A stretch of DNA of 64,000 nt, taken from positions 121,442 to 185,441 of the forward strand of contig BBSL01000034.1 of NCBI GenBank assembly GCA_001319865.1. The letters are read 5' to 3'. This DNA is from Burkholderia sp. E7m39. Lineage in GTDB: Bacteria; Pseudomonadota; Gammaproteobacteria; Burkholderiales; Burkholderiaceae. The position numbers and the translations under genes were made by a program. Of the stretch, positions 56,877-64,000 are shown piece after piece. The notes beneath the pieces are model-generated. The model ran no database searches. It saw nothing but the letters and a program-made list of their open reading frames with translations, and was not told where the DNA came from. How positions within the stretch are numbered: position 1 is the first letter of the stretch; every line of letters starts with the position of its first letter.

Positions 56877-57517
56877 CACCGTGCAGTAGTGGCAAGCTTG
56901 ATGCCCAGCCCGACAAACGCGCTGCCGATGGTGCGATCCAGCCATTTCTTGACGCCCGGCTTGCCCGAGAAACGGCGCGTGACACTGCCCGCAATCCACG
57001 CGACGAAGCTGTTCCACACCGTGCTCATCACGACGAACACGACGCCCAGCGCGAGAAACGCGAGGCTCTTGTTGTCACTGGAAGCGGACACGAACTGAGG
57101 GAAGAACGACACGAAAAACAATACGACCTTCGGATTCAGCACGTTGGTCCAGAAGCCCTGCAAGAAAAGCTGGCGCAGCGACTTCGGCGCGCCGGCTGCG
57201 CGCGCATCGCCTTGCGCGTCGCCTGCCGCCGGCTTTGTCAGGATGAGGCGAATGCCGAGATAGGCGAGGTAAATGGCCCCGACGAACTTGATCACGGTGA
57301 ACGCCGTGGCGGAAGCCGCCAGCAGCGCGGTCAGCCCGAACGCGCACGCGAGCGAATGCACGCAGCACCCGGCTGAAATACCCAACGCCGACATCAGCCC
57401 CGCGCCGCGCCCTTGTGCCACGCTGCGGCCGACGATATACGCCGTATCCGGCCCCGGCGTGACATTGAGCAAAAAAACGGCGGCGACGAAGAATTCGAAA
57501 TGGGTGATGCCGAACAT
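56876..57517 (-). CDS. LysE/RhtB-family amino acid exporter
   Basis: A 213-residue inner-membrane protein with about six hydrophobic segments. The start FGITHFEFFVAAVFLLNVTPGPDTAYIVGRS contains the family motif TPGPD; LQGFWTNVLNPKVVLFFVSFFPQF is the second hallmark. RhtB proteins export homoserine, threonine and related amino acids; the substrate is not fixed by sequence. The ATG at 57517 is the only good start. htpX follows on the same strand. Confidence 0.9.
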   Translation of the reverse strand: MFGITHFEFFVAAVFLLNVTPGPDTAYIVGRSVAQGRGAGLMSALGISAGCCVHSLACAFGLTALLAASATAFTVIKFVGAIYLAYLGIRLILTKPAAGDAQGDARAAGAPKSLRQLFLQGFWTNVLNPKVVLFFVSFFPQFVSASSDNKSLAFLALGVVFVVMSTVWNSFVAWIAGSVTRRFSGKPGVKKWLDRTIGSAFVGLGIKLATTAR

Positions 57518-57619
57518 GAAAACCTCTACGGGCGGGGAGCTGCATCGTAGATTCTAACGCGCCGTTCGGCTCCGACGCGCCCTGGCCGAACGGCAGATGG
57601 TGCGACGGAGCGCGCGCCG

Positions 57620-58603
57620 TTATTGTGGCTGCGCAAGGTCGAAACGCTGACCGGGGGCGAGCGTCGAGCCCGCGAGAAAATCGCGCACCGGCAGCCGCTT
57701 GCCACCGGGCTTCTGCAATTGGGTGATGCGCAGGGCGCCTTCGCCGCAGGTCACGACAACGCCTTCCGGCGATACATCCACGATCGTGCCTGGCTCCGCC
57801 TTGCGCGGCGCGTCGGTTGGGGTTGCCGACCAGATCTTGAGCACCGTTGCGTCGAGGGTGGCCGCGCCGCCGGGGAACGGATCGAACGCGCGGATCTGGC
57901 GAGCCAGTTCCGCCGCCGGGCGTCGCCAGTCGAGCGCGGCCTCGTGCTTGCCGATTTTTTCGGCGTAGGTTGCGCCTTCGGCCGGCTGCGGCGTCGCGGC
58001 GAGCTTGCCGCTGCGTTCCAGCTCGATCAATGCATCGACGATCAGCTTCGCGCCGGCCGCGGCGAGACGGTCGTGCAGCGTCGCCGTGGTGTCGGTGTCG
58101 TGGATCGGCATGCGGACTTCGGAAATCATCGCGCCCGTGTCGAGGCCCGCGTCCATCTGCATCAGCGTAATGCCCGTTTCGGCGTCGCCGGCCTCGATGG
58201 AGCGGTGAATCGGCGCCGCGCCGCGCCAGCGCGGCAGCAGCGAGGCGTGAATATTGATGCAGCCGTGCGGCGCGATGTCGAGCACTTCCTGCGGCAGCAG
58301 CAAGCCGTAGGCGGCAACCACCATCACGTCGTGTGGCGTAGCGCGCAACTGGTCGATGGCGGCAGCGGCTTCAGCCGGAAACTTGCCGTTACGCCGCAAG
58401 GAGGGCGGCTGCGCGACGGCGATGCCATGCTCATCGGCGTACCGCTTGACGGGGCTTGCCTGCAGCTTCATGCCGCGTCCCGCCGGCCGGTCCGGCTGGG
58501 TGAGCACGAGCGGGACGGCAAAACCCGCCTCGTGGATCGCGGCCAGCGCAGCCGCGGCGAATTCCGGCGTGCCGGCAAAGATGACGCGCAACGAATGACT
58601 CAT
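57620..58603 (-). CDS. fmt: methionyl-tRNA formyltransferase
   Basis: A 327-residue enzyme adding a formyl group to initiator Met-tRNA. Catalytic segment [22 protein letters not shown] carries the Asn-His pair (given as parts: INIHASLLP and RWRGAAPI), with the Asp in [12 protein letters not shown]; the N-terminal formyl-folate site is FAGTPEFAA. The C-terminal domain extends the tRNA grip. I used the ATG at 58603 ([15 protein letters not shown]) which overlaps no other gene; def ends 32 bases downstream... that is, def lies upstream on the same strand and the pair forms a def-fmt operon. Confidence 0.97.
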   Translation of the reverse strand: MSHSLRVIFAGTPEFAAAALAAIHEAGFAVPLVLTQPDRPAGRGMKLQASPVKRYADEHGIAVAQPPSLRRNGKFPAEAAAAIDQLRATPHDVMVVAAYGLLLPQEVLDIAPHGCINIHASLLPRWRGAAPIHRSIEAGDAETGITLMQMDAGLDTGAMISEVRMPIHDTDTTATLHDRLAAAGAKLIVDALIELERSGKLAATPQPAEGATYAEKIGKHEAALDWRRPAAELARQIRAFDPFPGGAATLDATVLKIWSATPTDAPRKAEPGTIVDVSPEGVVVTCGEGALRITQLQKPGGKRLPVRDFLAGSTLAPGQRFDLAQPQ

Positions 58604-58634
58604 GTACTGATAACGGAAGCGGTCCAAAAAGGCG

Positions 58635-59138
58635 TCACATCGCGTGCGCGAGCTTCTTCATCTTGCTCTTGATGCGCGTCTGCTTGAGCGGTGACAGGTA
58701 TTCGACGAACACGCGGCCCATCAGGTGATCCATTTCGTGCTGGATGCACACGGCAAGCAAACCTTCGCAATCCAGCTCGAACGTTTCGCCCTTCTCGTTC
58801 AGCGCGCGCACGCGCACCTGCTCGGCGCGCTCGACGTTGTCATAGATGCCCGGCACCGACAGGCAGCCTTCCTCGTTGATCTTCTTCTCGTCGCTCGACC
58901 AGATGATTTCCGGGTTGATGAAGGCACGCAGCTCGTCGTGCGTATCGGACACGTCGATCACGATCACGCGCTCATGCACGTCCACCTGCGTCGCCGCGAG
59001 GCCGACGCCGGGCGCGGCGTACATCGTCTCGGCCATGTCGGCAACGAGCTTGCGGATACGGTCATCGACCTTTTCGACCGGCTTCGCGATCTTGTGCAGA
59101 CGCTTGTCCGGGTAATTGAGGATGTTCAGTAAAGCCAT
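58635..59138 (-). CDS. def: peptide deformylase
   Basis: A 167-residue metalloenzyme removing formyl groups from nascent proteins. All three motifs are present: GVGLAATQ (residues 44-51), EGCLS (90-94) and HEMDH (134-138), with iron or zinc bound by Cys92, His134 and His138. The ATG at 59138 ([14 protein letters not shown]) is the family start. It is first in the def-fmt pair and divergent from dprA. Confidence 0.97.
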   Translation of the reverse strand: MALLNILNYPDKRLHKIAKPVEKVDDRIRKLVADMAETMYAAPGVGLAATQVDVHERVIVIDVSDTHDELRAFINPEIIWSSDEKKINEEGCLSVPGIYDNVERAEQVRVRALNEKGETFELDCEGLLAVCIQHEMDHLMGRVFVEYLSPLKQTRIKSKMKKLAHAM

Positions 59139-59392
59139 GATCGAAAAATGGATTGGGCGCCGACGCAGTTGAAAAGTCGCGCAATTGGCCATTCGGCCAG
59201 GTTGTTCGCCGATCGCGACACGCAGAGGATAGATGGTGACGCGACCGTGTCGGTTCAACGCCAGATCAACGCCCGGATACGCGTCGGCAAGCTCGCGCGA
59301 AGGCGGCGCGGCAGCGGTTTCGAGTTATTTCGGATGATGAAAATTTTAGCATGGCGGCCGACAGGATGCCGCGCATAAGGATGATGCCAGCG

Positions 59393-60477
59393 ATGCAAAC
59401 CCTTCCGCTTACTGATCAGGAAATAGCCGCGTGGTTGCGGCTCGCCATGGCGCCGGGGTCGCTGGCGACGCCGCTGCCCGTGCCGCGCTCGCGCCGCCAG
59501 CGGCTGACTTTCAGGCGCATCTCGACGCGGTGCGCGCGTGGCGCGAATTGCCCGGCAACGCGCTCGTGACCCTAGGTGATCCCGCTTATCCGCCGCTGTT
59601 GCTGACAATGCCCGATCCGCCGCCGCTGCTGTACGCAAAAGGGCGGATCGATCTGCTGCATGCGCGCAGCGTCGCCGTAGTCGGCAGTCGCAGCGCGACG
59701 CCGCAGGGAGTCGAAGATGCGACGCGCTTTGCGCGCGCCTTCGCCGACGCAGGGCTGACAGTCGTGTCGGGCCTCGCGTCCGGCGTCGACGCCGCCGCGC
59801 ATCGCGGCGCGCTGCAAGGGCGCGGCAGCACCGTCGCCGTGATCGGCACGGGCGCCGATATCGTCTATCCAGCCGCGCATCACGCACTGGCGCATCAGAT
59901 CGCCGATGGCGGCGCGATTCTGTCGGAATGGCCGCTCGGCACGCCCGCCCGCTCCGCGCACTTTCCTCAGCGCAACCGGTTGATCGCGGGGATGGTCAGC
60001 GGCGTGCTGGTCGTCGAGGCGGCGATGCGCTCCGGCTCGCTGATCACCGCCCGCCTCGCCAATGAAATGGGTCGCGATGTGTTCGCGATTCCCGGCTCCA
60101 TCCACGCGCCGCTGGCGCGCGGCTGCCACCGGATGATCAAGCAGGGCGCGAAACTCGTCGAAACGCCCGACGACGTGCTGGAAGAACTCGGATTGGGCGC
60201 GCAGGCGTCGGGCGCGGTCGCGTCGTCCGGATCGAACATCATCGCGCTAAAGCCGCACGCCTCGAAAGAACAGCGCGACGACGGCGCCCGCCTGCCGCCC
60301 GAGGCGGAGCGCTTGCTCGATGCCCTCGGCCATTCGCCCACCACGCTTGAAATCCTGGCCGAACGCACCGACATGCACGACACGCTGCTGCAAAGCATGC
60401 TGCTGCGTCTCGAACTGGCGGGCGAACTGTGTGCGCTGCCCGGCGGCCGTTACGTTCGCGCGACGCACAGCGGGTAA
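59393..60477 (+). pseudogene. dprA: DNA processing protein DprA gene, disrupted near the N-terminus
   Basis: The ATG at 59393 begins MQTLPLTDQEIAAWLRLAMAPG, a DprA-like N-terminus, but that frame ends at 59569. From about 59457 the next frame reads AGDAAARAALAPP and continues through the whole Rossmann-like DprA domain (VAVVGSRSATPQG, GGAILSEWPLGT, HFPQRNRLIAGMV) and the C-terminal winged-helix region to 60477. Joining needs a shift between bases 59453 and 59462. The region between the two parts also looks shorter than in other DprA proteins, so a small deletion is likely. DprA loads RecA on incoming single-stranded DNA in transformation. An alternative is a truncated protein starting at GTG 59431. 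Confidence 0.8.
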
Positions 60478-60529
60478 CGCGCCGTGCTACATTCGCGCCA
60501 AATAACCGTGAAATGCCGAAGGAACCGTC

Positions 60530-60907
60530 ATGCCCGCGTTGAATCTGGACACCGACCCGAAACGGATCGCCGAGCGCGTCAATGACCGCGAAACGCTTTT
60601 CGTTGCGTGTCTGTGCGCGGAATGGTGCGGAACCTGCCGCGAGTACCGGGCCGCTTTCGATGCGCTCGCGGACAGGCATCCGGATATCTGCTTCGCGTGG
60701 ATCGATATCGAAACCCACGCAGACCGTTTCGACGACCTTGATGTCGAAAATTTCCCCACCATTCTTATAGAGGATGGCGTGACGACCCGATTCTTCGGCA
60801 CGGTGTTGCCGCAAGCGGCCATCGTCGAGCGGATGCTGGTCGATCTGACCGCGCTGCCCGGCGTCAAAGGCGCGCCGAAAATGCGGCCGGCTTTGCTGGA
60901 AGCTTGA
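60530..60907 (+). CDS. thioredoxin-family protein with CGTC active site
   Basis: A 125-residue thioredoxin-fold protein. The active site is Cys33-Gly-Thr-Cys36 (AEWCGTCREY) rather than CGPC, which usually raises the redox potential and changes partners; the cis-proline is in ENFPTILIE. No signal peptide is visible, so it should be cytosolic. It lies between dprA and the topoisomerase gene, a conserved neighbourhood in this family; its partner is unknown. ATG at 60530 has AAGGAA upstream. Confidence 0.88.
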   Translation: MPALNLDTDPKRIAERVNDRETLFVACLCAEWCGTCREYRAAFDALADRHPDICFAWIDIETHADRFDDLDVENFPTILIEDGVTTRFFGTVLPQAAIVERMLVDLTALPGVKGAPKMRPALLEA

Positions 60908-61209
60908 CCGCACGCTGCGCCGACCCATACAGCCCCAATTGCTGCCGGCGCTTGCGGGTGGCGGAACGGCATTGACGAAAACCGTCGCGCATTGCGGAAA
61001 AAGGGGCGCCCAAGGCGTCGGAAACCGCGTCCGGCGACGGTCGTTACACGCTTGCCCAACCGATCTGGGCGCAATTATGATGACCCGCTTTTTTGGGCCC
61101 ACCGGTTGCCGTTGCGGCAGCGTGTGCTATAAAGCGGTCGTTAATGGGTGCCAAACCCGGGCGCGAAAACCCGGGGTACCAGCCCGAATTCACCAATTTA
61201 TTTTCAGTC
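60908..61209. other. gene-free stretch before topB
   Basis: About 300 bases. The topB frame is open upstream to 61093, but only from 61210 does it read as topoisomerase. TATAAA at 61129-61134 in an AT-poor background could be a minus-ten element. I see no terminator for the thioredoxin gene. Confidence 0.4.
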
Positions 61210-63885
61210 ATGTCAAAAGCACTGATCATCGCCGAGAAGCCCTCCGTCGCGAACGACATCGCGCGGGCTTTGGGCGGTTTTACCAAGCATGACGAGTACT
61301 TCGAAAACGACGATTTCGTTCTTTCGTCAGCGGTCGGCCATCTCGTCGAGATCGCCGCGCCCGAAGAATATGAAGTCAAACGCGGCAAATGGAGCTTCGC
61401 CAATCTGCCCGTCATCCCGCCGCATTTCGATCTGCATCCGATTGCGAAAAGCGAGTCCCGGCTCAAGGTCCTGACGAAGCTGATCAAGCGAAAAGACGTC
61501 GATCGCCTGATCAACGCATGCGACGCGGGGCGCGAAGGCGAACTGATTTTCCGCCTGATCGCGCAGCACGCCAAAGCGAAACAGCCGGTGCAGCGTCTGT
61601 GGCTGCAGTCGATGACGCCCGCCGCCATCCGCGACGGCTTCGCCCAACTGCGCAGCGACACGGACATGCAGCCGCTCGCGGACGCGGCGCGTTGCCGCTC
61701 CGAAGCGGACTGGCTCGTCGGCATCAACGGCACGCGTGCGATGACCGCCTTCAACAGCAAAGGCGGCGGCTTTTTCCTGACCACGGTTGGTCGTGTGCAG
61801 ACGCCGACGCTGTCGATCGTCGTCGAGCGCGAAGAGAAGATTCGCCGCTTCGTGCCGCGCGACTACTGGGAAGTGAAGGCCGAATTCGTCTGCGCGGCGG
61901 GCTTCTACGAGGGCCGCTGGTTCGATCCGAAGTTCAAGAAGGACGAGTTCGATCCCGAAAAGCGCGATTCGCGGCTCTGGAGCTTGCCGGCGGCGGAAAC
62001 GATCGTCGCAGCCTGTCGCGGCCAGACGGGCACCGTGACGGAAGAATCGAAGCCGTCAACGCAGCTTTCGCCCGCGCTCTTCGACCTGACCAGCTTGCAG
62101 CGCGAGGCCAACGGCCGCTTCGGCTTTTCGGCGAAGAACACGCTCGGCCTCGCTCAGGCGCTGTACGAAAAGCACAAGGTGTTGACCTATCCGCGTACCG
62201 ACGCGCGCGCCCTGCCGGAAGACTACCTGGACACGGTCAAGGCAACGATGGAGATGCTCAAGGAGAGCAACAACTATCTGCCACACGCCAAGCAGGTGCT
62301 CGACAAGGGCTGGGTGAAGCCGAACAAGCGCATCTTCGACAATTCGAAGATCAGCGACCACTTCGCAATCATCCCGACGCTGCAGGCGCCGAAGGCGCTG
62401 TCCGAACCGGAGCAGAAGCTGTACGACCTCGTCGTCAAGCGCTTTCTCGCCGTGTTCTTCCCGGCGGCCGAATACCGCGTGACCACGCGCATCACCGAAG
62501 TCGTCGGCCATCATTTCAAGACGGAAGGCAAGGTGCTCGTCGAGCCGGGCTGGCTGCAGGTGTATGGCCGCGAGTCGGGTGGAGAAGACGCGAATCTCGT
62601 CCCGGTGCAAAAGGACGAGAAGGTCAAAACCGACAAGATCGCCGCGCAGCAACTCACGACCAAGCCACCCGCGCGCTACAACGAAGCCACGCTGCTGTCG
62701 GCGATGGAAGGCGCGGGCAAACTCGTCGAAGACGACGAGCTGCGCGAAGCAATGGCCGCGAAGGGCCTCGGCACGCCGGCCACGCGCGCTGCCATCATCG
62801 AAGGTCTGCTGGGCGAGAAGTATCTGGTGCGCGAAGGGCGCGAGCTGATTCCGACCGCGAAGGCTTTCCAGTTGATGACGCTGCTGCGCGGCCTCGACGT
62901 GAAGGAATTGACCGCGCCGGAGCTGACGGGCGAGTGGGAATACAAGCTGTCGCAGATGGAGCGCGGCAAGCTGCCGCGCGACGCGTTCATGCAGGAAATC
63001 GCCCGCATGACGCAGACCATCGTGAAGCGCGCGAAGGAATACGATTCCGACACCATTCCCGGCGACTACGCGACGCTGCAAACGCCTTGCCCCAATTGCG
63101 GTGGCCAGGTGAAGGAAAACTATCGGCGCTTCGCCTGCACCAAATGCGAGTTCTCCATTTCGAAAATTCCGGGTGGCCGGCAGTTCGAAATCGAAGAAGT
63201 CGAAGAGCTGTTGCAGAAGAAGGAAATCGGGCCGCTTTCGGGTTTCCGCAGCAAGATGGGCCGTCCGTTCTCGGCAATTCTGAAGCTCTCTTTCGACGAC
63301 GAAATCAAGAACTACAAGCTCGAGTTTGACTTTGGACAGGACCAGGGTGGCGAAGACGGCGAGGCGCCGGACTTCTCCGAACAGGAACCCGTCGGCGCAT
63401 GTCCGAAATGCGGCAGCCGCGTGTTCGAGCACGGCATGAGCTACGTCTGCGAAAACTCTGTCGCGAATCCGAAAACGTGCGACTTCCGCTCGGGCAAGGT
63501 GATCCTCCAACAGGAAATCCAGCGCGAGCAGATGGCGAAGCTGCTGACGGACGGACGCACCGATTTGCTGACCAACTTCAAGTCGTCGCGCACGGGCCGC
63601 AACTTCAAGGCTTATCTCGTCAAGCAGAACGACGGCAAGATCGGTTTCGAGTTCGAGAAGAAGGAACCGAAGGAAGGCGCGGCGGCGAAATCGGCGGCGG
63701 CGAAATCGGCGGCAGCGAAATCGGCGGCGAAGGCGGCAGCCGCGTCCGACGACGACGGCGCTGCCAACGGTGCTCCCGTGAAGAAGGTCGCCACGAAAAC
63801 CGCGGCGGCCAAGAAAGCGCCTGCGAAAAAAGCCGCCGCCAAGACAGCCGCAGCGAAAACCACGGCGCGCAAGACAGGCTCCTAA
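61210..63885 (+). CDS. topB: DNA topoisomerase III (type IA), with Lys/Ala-rich C-terminal tail
   Basis: An 891-residue type IA topoisomerase. TOPRIM domain begins KALIIAEKPSVANDIARAL and includes NACDAGREGEL (Asp105, Glu109); the catalytic tyrosine is Tyr327 in LTYPRTDARALP. Two C-terminal zinc-finger-like blocks follow, with CPNCGG…CTKC near residue 660 and CPKCGS…CENS near 765. The last 60 residues are Lys/Ala-rich, histone-H1-like, with a 15-base DNA repeat encoding repeated AAKSA. The enzyme decatenates and removes negative supercoils in replication intermediates. ATG at 61210 is the family start. Confidence 0.93.
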   Translation: MSKALIIAEKPSVANDIARALGGFTKHDEYFENDDFVLSSAVGHLVEIAAPEEYEVKRGKWSFANLPVIPPHFDLHPIAKSESRLKVLTKLIKRKDVDRLINACDAGREGELIFRLIAQHAKAKQPVQRLWLQSMTPAAIRDGFAQLRSDTDMQPLADAARCRSEADWLVGINGTRAMTAFNSKGGGFFLTTVGRVQTPTLSIVVEREEKIRRFVPRDYWEVKAEFVCAAGFYEGRWFDPKFKKDEFDPEKRDSRLWSLPAAETIVAACRGQTGTVTEESKPSTQLSPALFDLTSLQREANGRFGFSAKNTLGLAQALYEKHKVLTYPRTDARALPEDYLDTVKATMEMLKESNNYLPHAKQVLDKGWVKPNKRIFDNSKISDHFAIIPTLQAPKALSEPEQKLYDLVVKRFLAVFFPAAEYRVTTRITEVVGHHFKTEGKVLVEPGWLQVYGRESGGEDANLVPVQKDEKVKTDKIAAQQLTTKPPARYNEATLLSAMEGAGKLVEDDELREAMAAKGLGTPATRAAIIEGLLGEKYLVREGRELIPTAKAFQLMTLLRGLDVKELTAPELTGEWEYKLSQMERGKLPRDAFMQEIARMTQTIVKRAKEYDSDTIPGDYATLQTPCPNCGGQVKENYRRFACTKCEFSISKIPGGRQFEIEEVEELLQKKEIGPLSGFRSKMGRPFSAILKLSFDDEIKNYKLEFDFGQDQGGEDGEAPDFSEQEPVGACPKCGSRVFEHGMSYVCENSVANPKTCDFRSGKVILQQEIQREQMAKLLTDGRTDLLTNFKSSRTGRNFKAYLVKQNDGKIGFEFEKKEPKEGAAAKSAAAKSAAAKSAAKAAAASDDDGAANGAPVKKVATKTAAAKKAPAKKAAAKTAAAKTTARKTGS
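63678..63722 (+). repeat. 15-base in-frame repeat in the topB tail, three copies
   Basis: Units at 63678-63692, 63693-63707 and 63708-63722 (consensus GGCGGCGGCGAAATC, one mismatch in units 1 and 3) encode repeated AAKSA. Being multiples of three, changes in copy number would not shift the frame. Confidence 0.85.
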
Positions 63886-63978
63886 GGCTCTGCGCAAAGC
63901 GGGGCAAGGCGAAGCGCGACACTGCCCTGCCCGCTGCGCTTCACCGTTTGGCGCGCGAACGCCGACCAACAAAAAGCG

Positions 63979-64000
63979 CAGTCACCCTTTACGGTGACTG
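63979..64000. terminator. probable terminator at the window edge
   Basis: CAGTCACC pairs with GGTGACTG around CTTTAC, preceded by AAAAAGCG. The downstream side runs off the window, so the T-run cannot be seen. It lies about 95 bases past topB. Confidence 0.6.

Noticed and set aside
62056..63972. Minus-strand frame of about 638 codons opposite topB
   Set aside because: Topoisomerase motifs are on the plus strand; the antisense frame has no recognisable domain.

Overview
The window is a gene-dense, GC-rich chromosomal segment with strong GC bias at third codon positions. It looks like chromosome 1 of a Burkholderiaceae member, most likely Paraburkholderia, Caballeronia or Burkholderia. Support for this comes from gene content and order (cobW/COG0523-dksA-hslVU-regAB; gatCAB-mreBCD-mrdA-rodA; metXW-ampG; queDEC; rsmB-DUF4390-ntrYX; fmt-def-dprA-trx-topB), protein wording typical of the family, and a Burkholderiales-type C/G-rich intergenic palindrome at the gatA/gatB junction. 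I see no prophage, insertion sequence, CRISPR array or replication origin; almost everything is housekeeping.

Layout. 1-11.5 kb: edge of an SrkA-type kinase, a small conserved protein, an RND efflux operon (permease, adaptor, outer-membrane factor), small membrane proteins, an aldo/keto reductase and a PhyH-type dioxygenase. 11.7-18 kb: metK with a structured leader, then divergently lpxL/htrB, dapF, DUF484, xerC and rlmI. 18-24.6 kb: a histidine-rich COG0523 GTPase, a DksA lacking the zinc-finger cysteines, hslVU and the RegBA redox two-component system. 24.7-34.1 kb: a TPR/glycosyltransferase-like protein, a CWC protein, argB, a HAD phosphatase, slmA, then metX-metW-ampG-M48 protease packed with overlaps. 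34.1-39.4 kb (minus strand): xth, a frameshifted PPK2 gene and gatCAB. 39.8-46.4 kb: the rod-shape cluster mreBCD-mrdA-rodA. 46.5-50 kb (minus): Sel1 protein, HpcH/HpaI aldolase and the queuosine genes queC/E/D. 50.4-59.1 kb (minus): tRNA-Phe, NtrX/NtrY-like pair, DUF4390, rsmB, a frameshifted htpX, a LysE exporter, fmt and def. 59.4-64 kb (plus): a disrupted dprA, a thioredoxin-like protein and a type IA topoisomerase III with a Lys/Ala tail.

Most interesting signals. (1) Both SAM-cycle genes in the window, metK and metX, have structured 5' leaders in which duplicated segments can pair alternatively with the ribosome-binding region; I do not recognise either as a named riboswitch class. (2) Three genes that are normally intact (ppk2, htpX, dprA) are broken by small indels within about 24 kb. 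Two of these are clean one-base shifts, so they may be either sequencing errors or real decay. (3) A zinc-finger-less DksA sits beside a COG0523 metal GTPase. (4) Candidate heat-shock promoters precede hslVU and htpX. (5) The C-terminus of GatA runs through an intergenic repeat.
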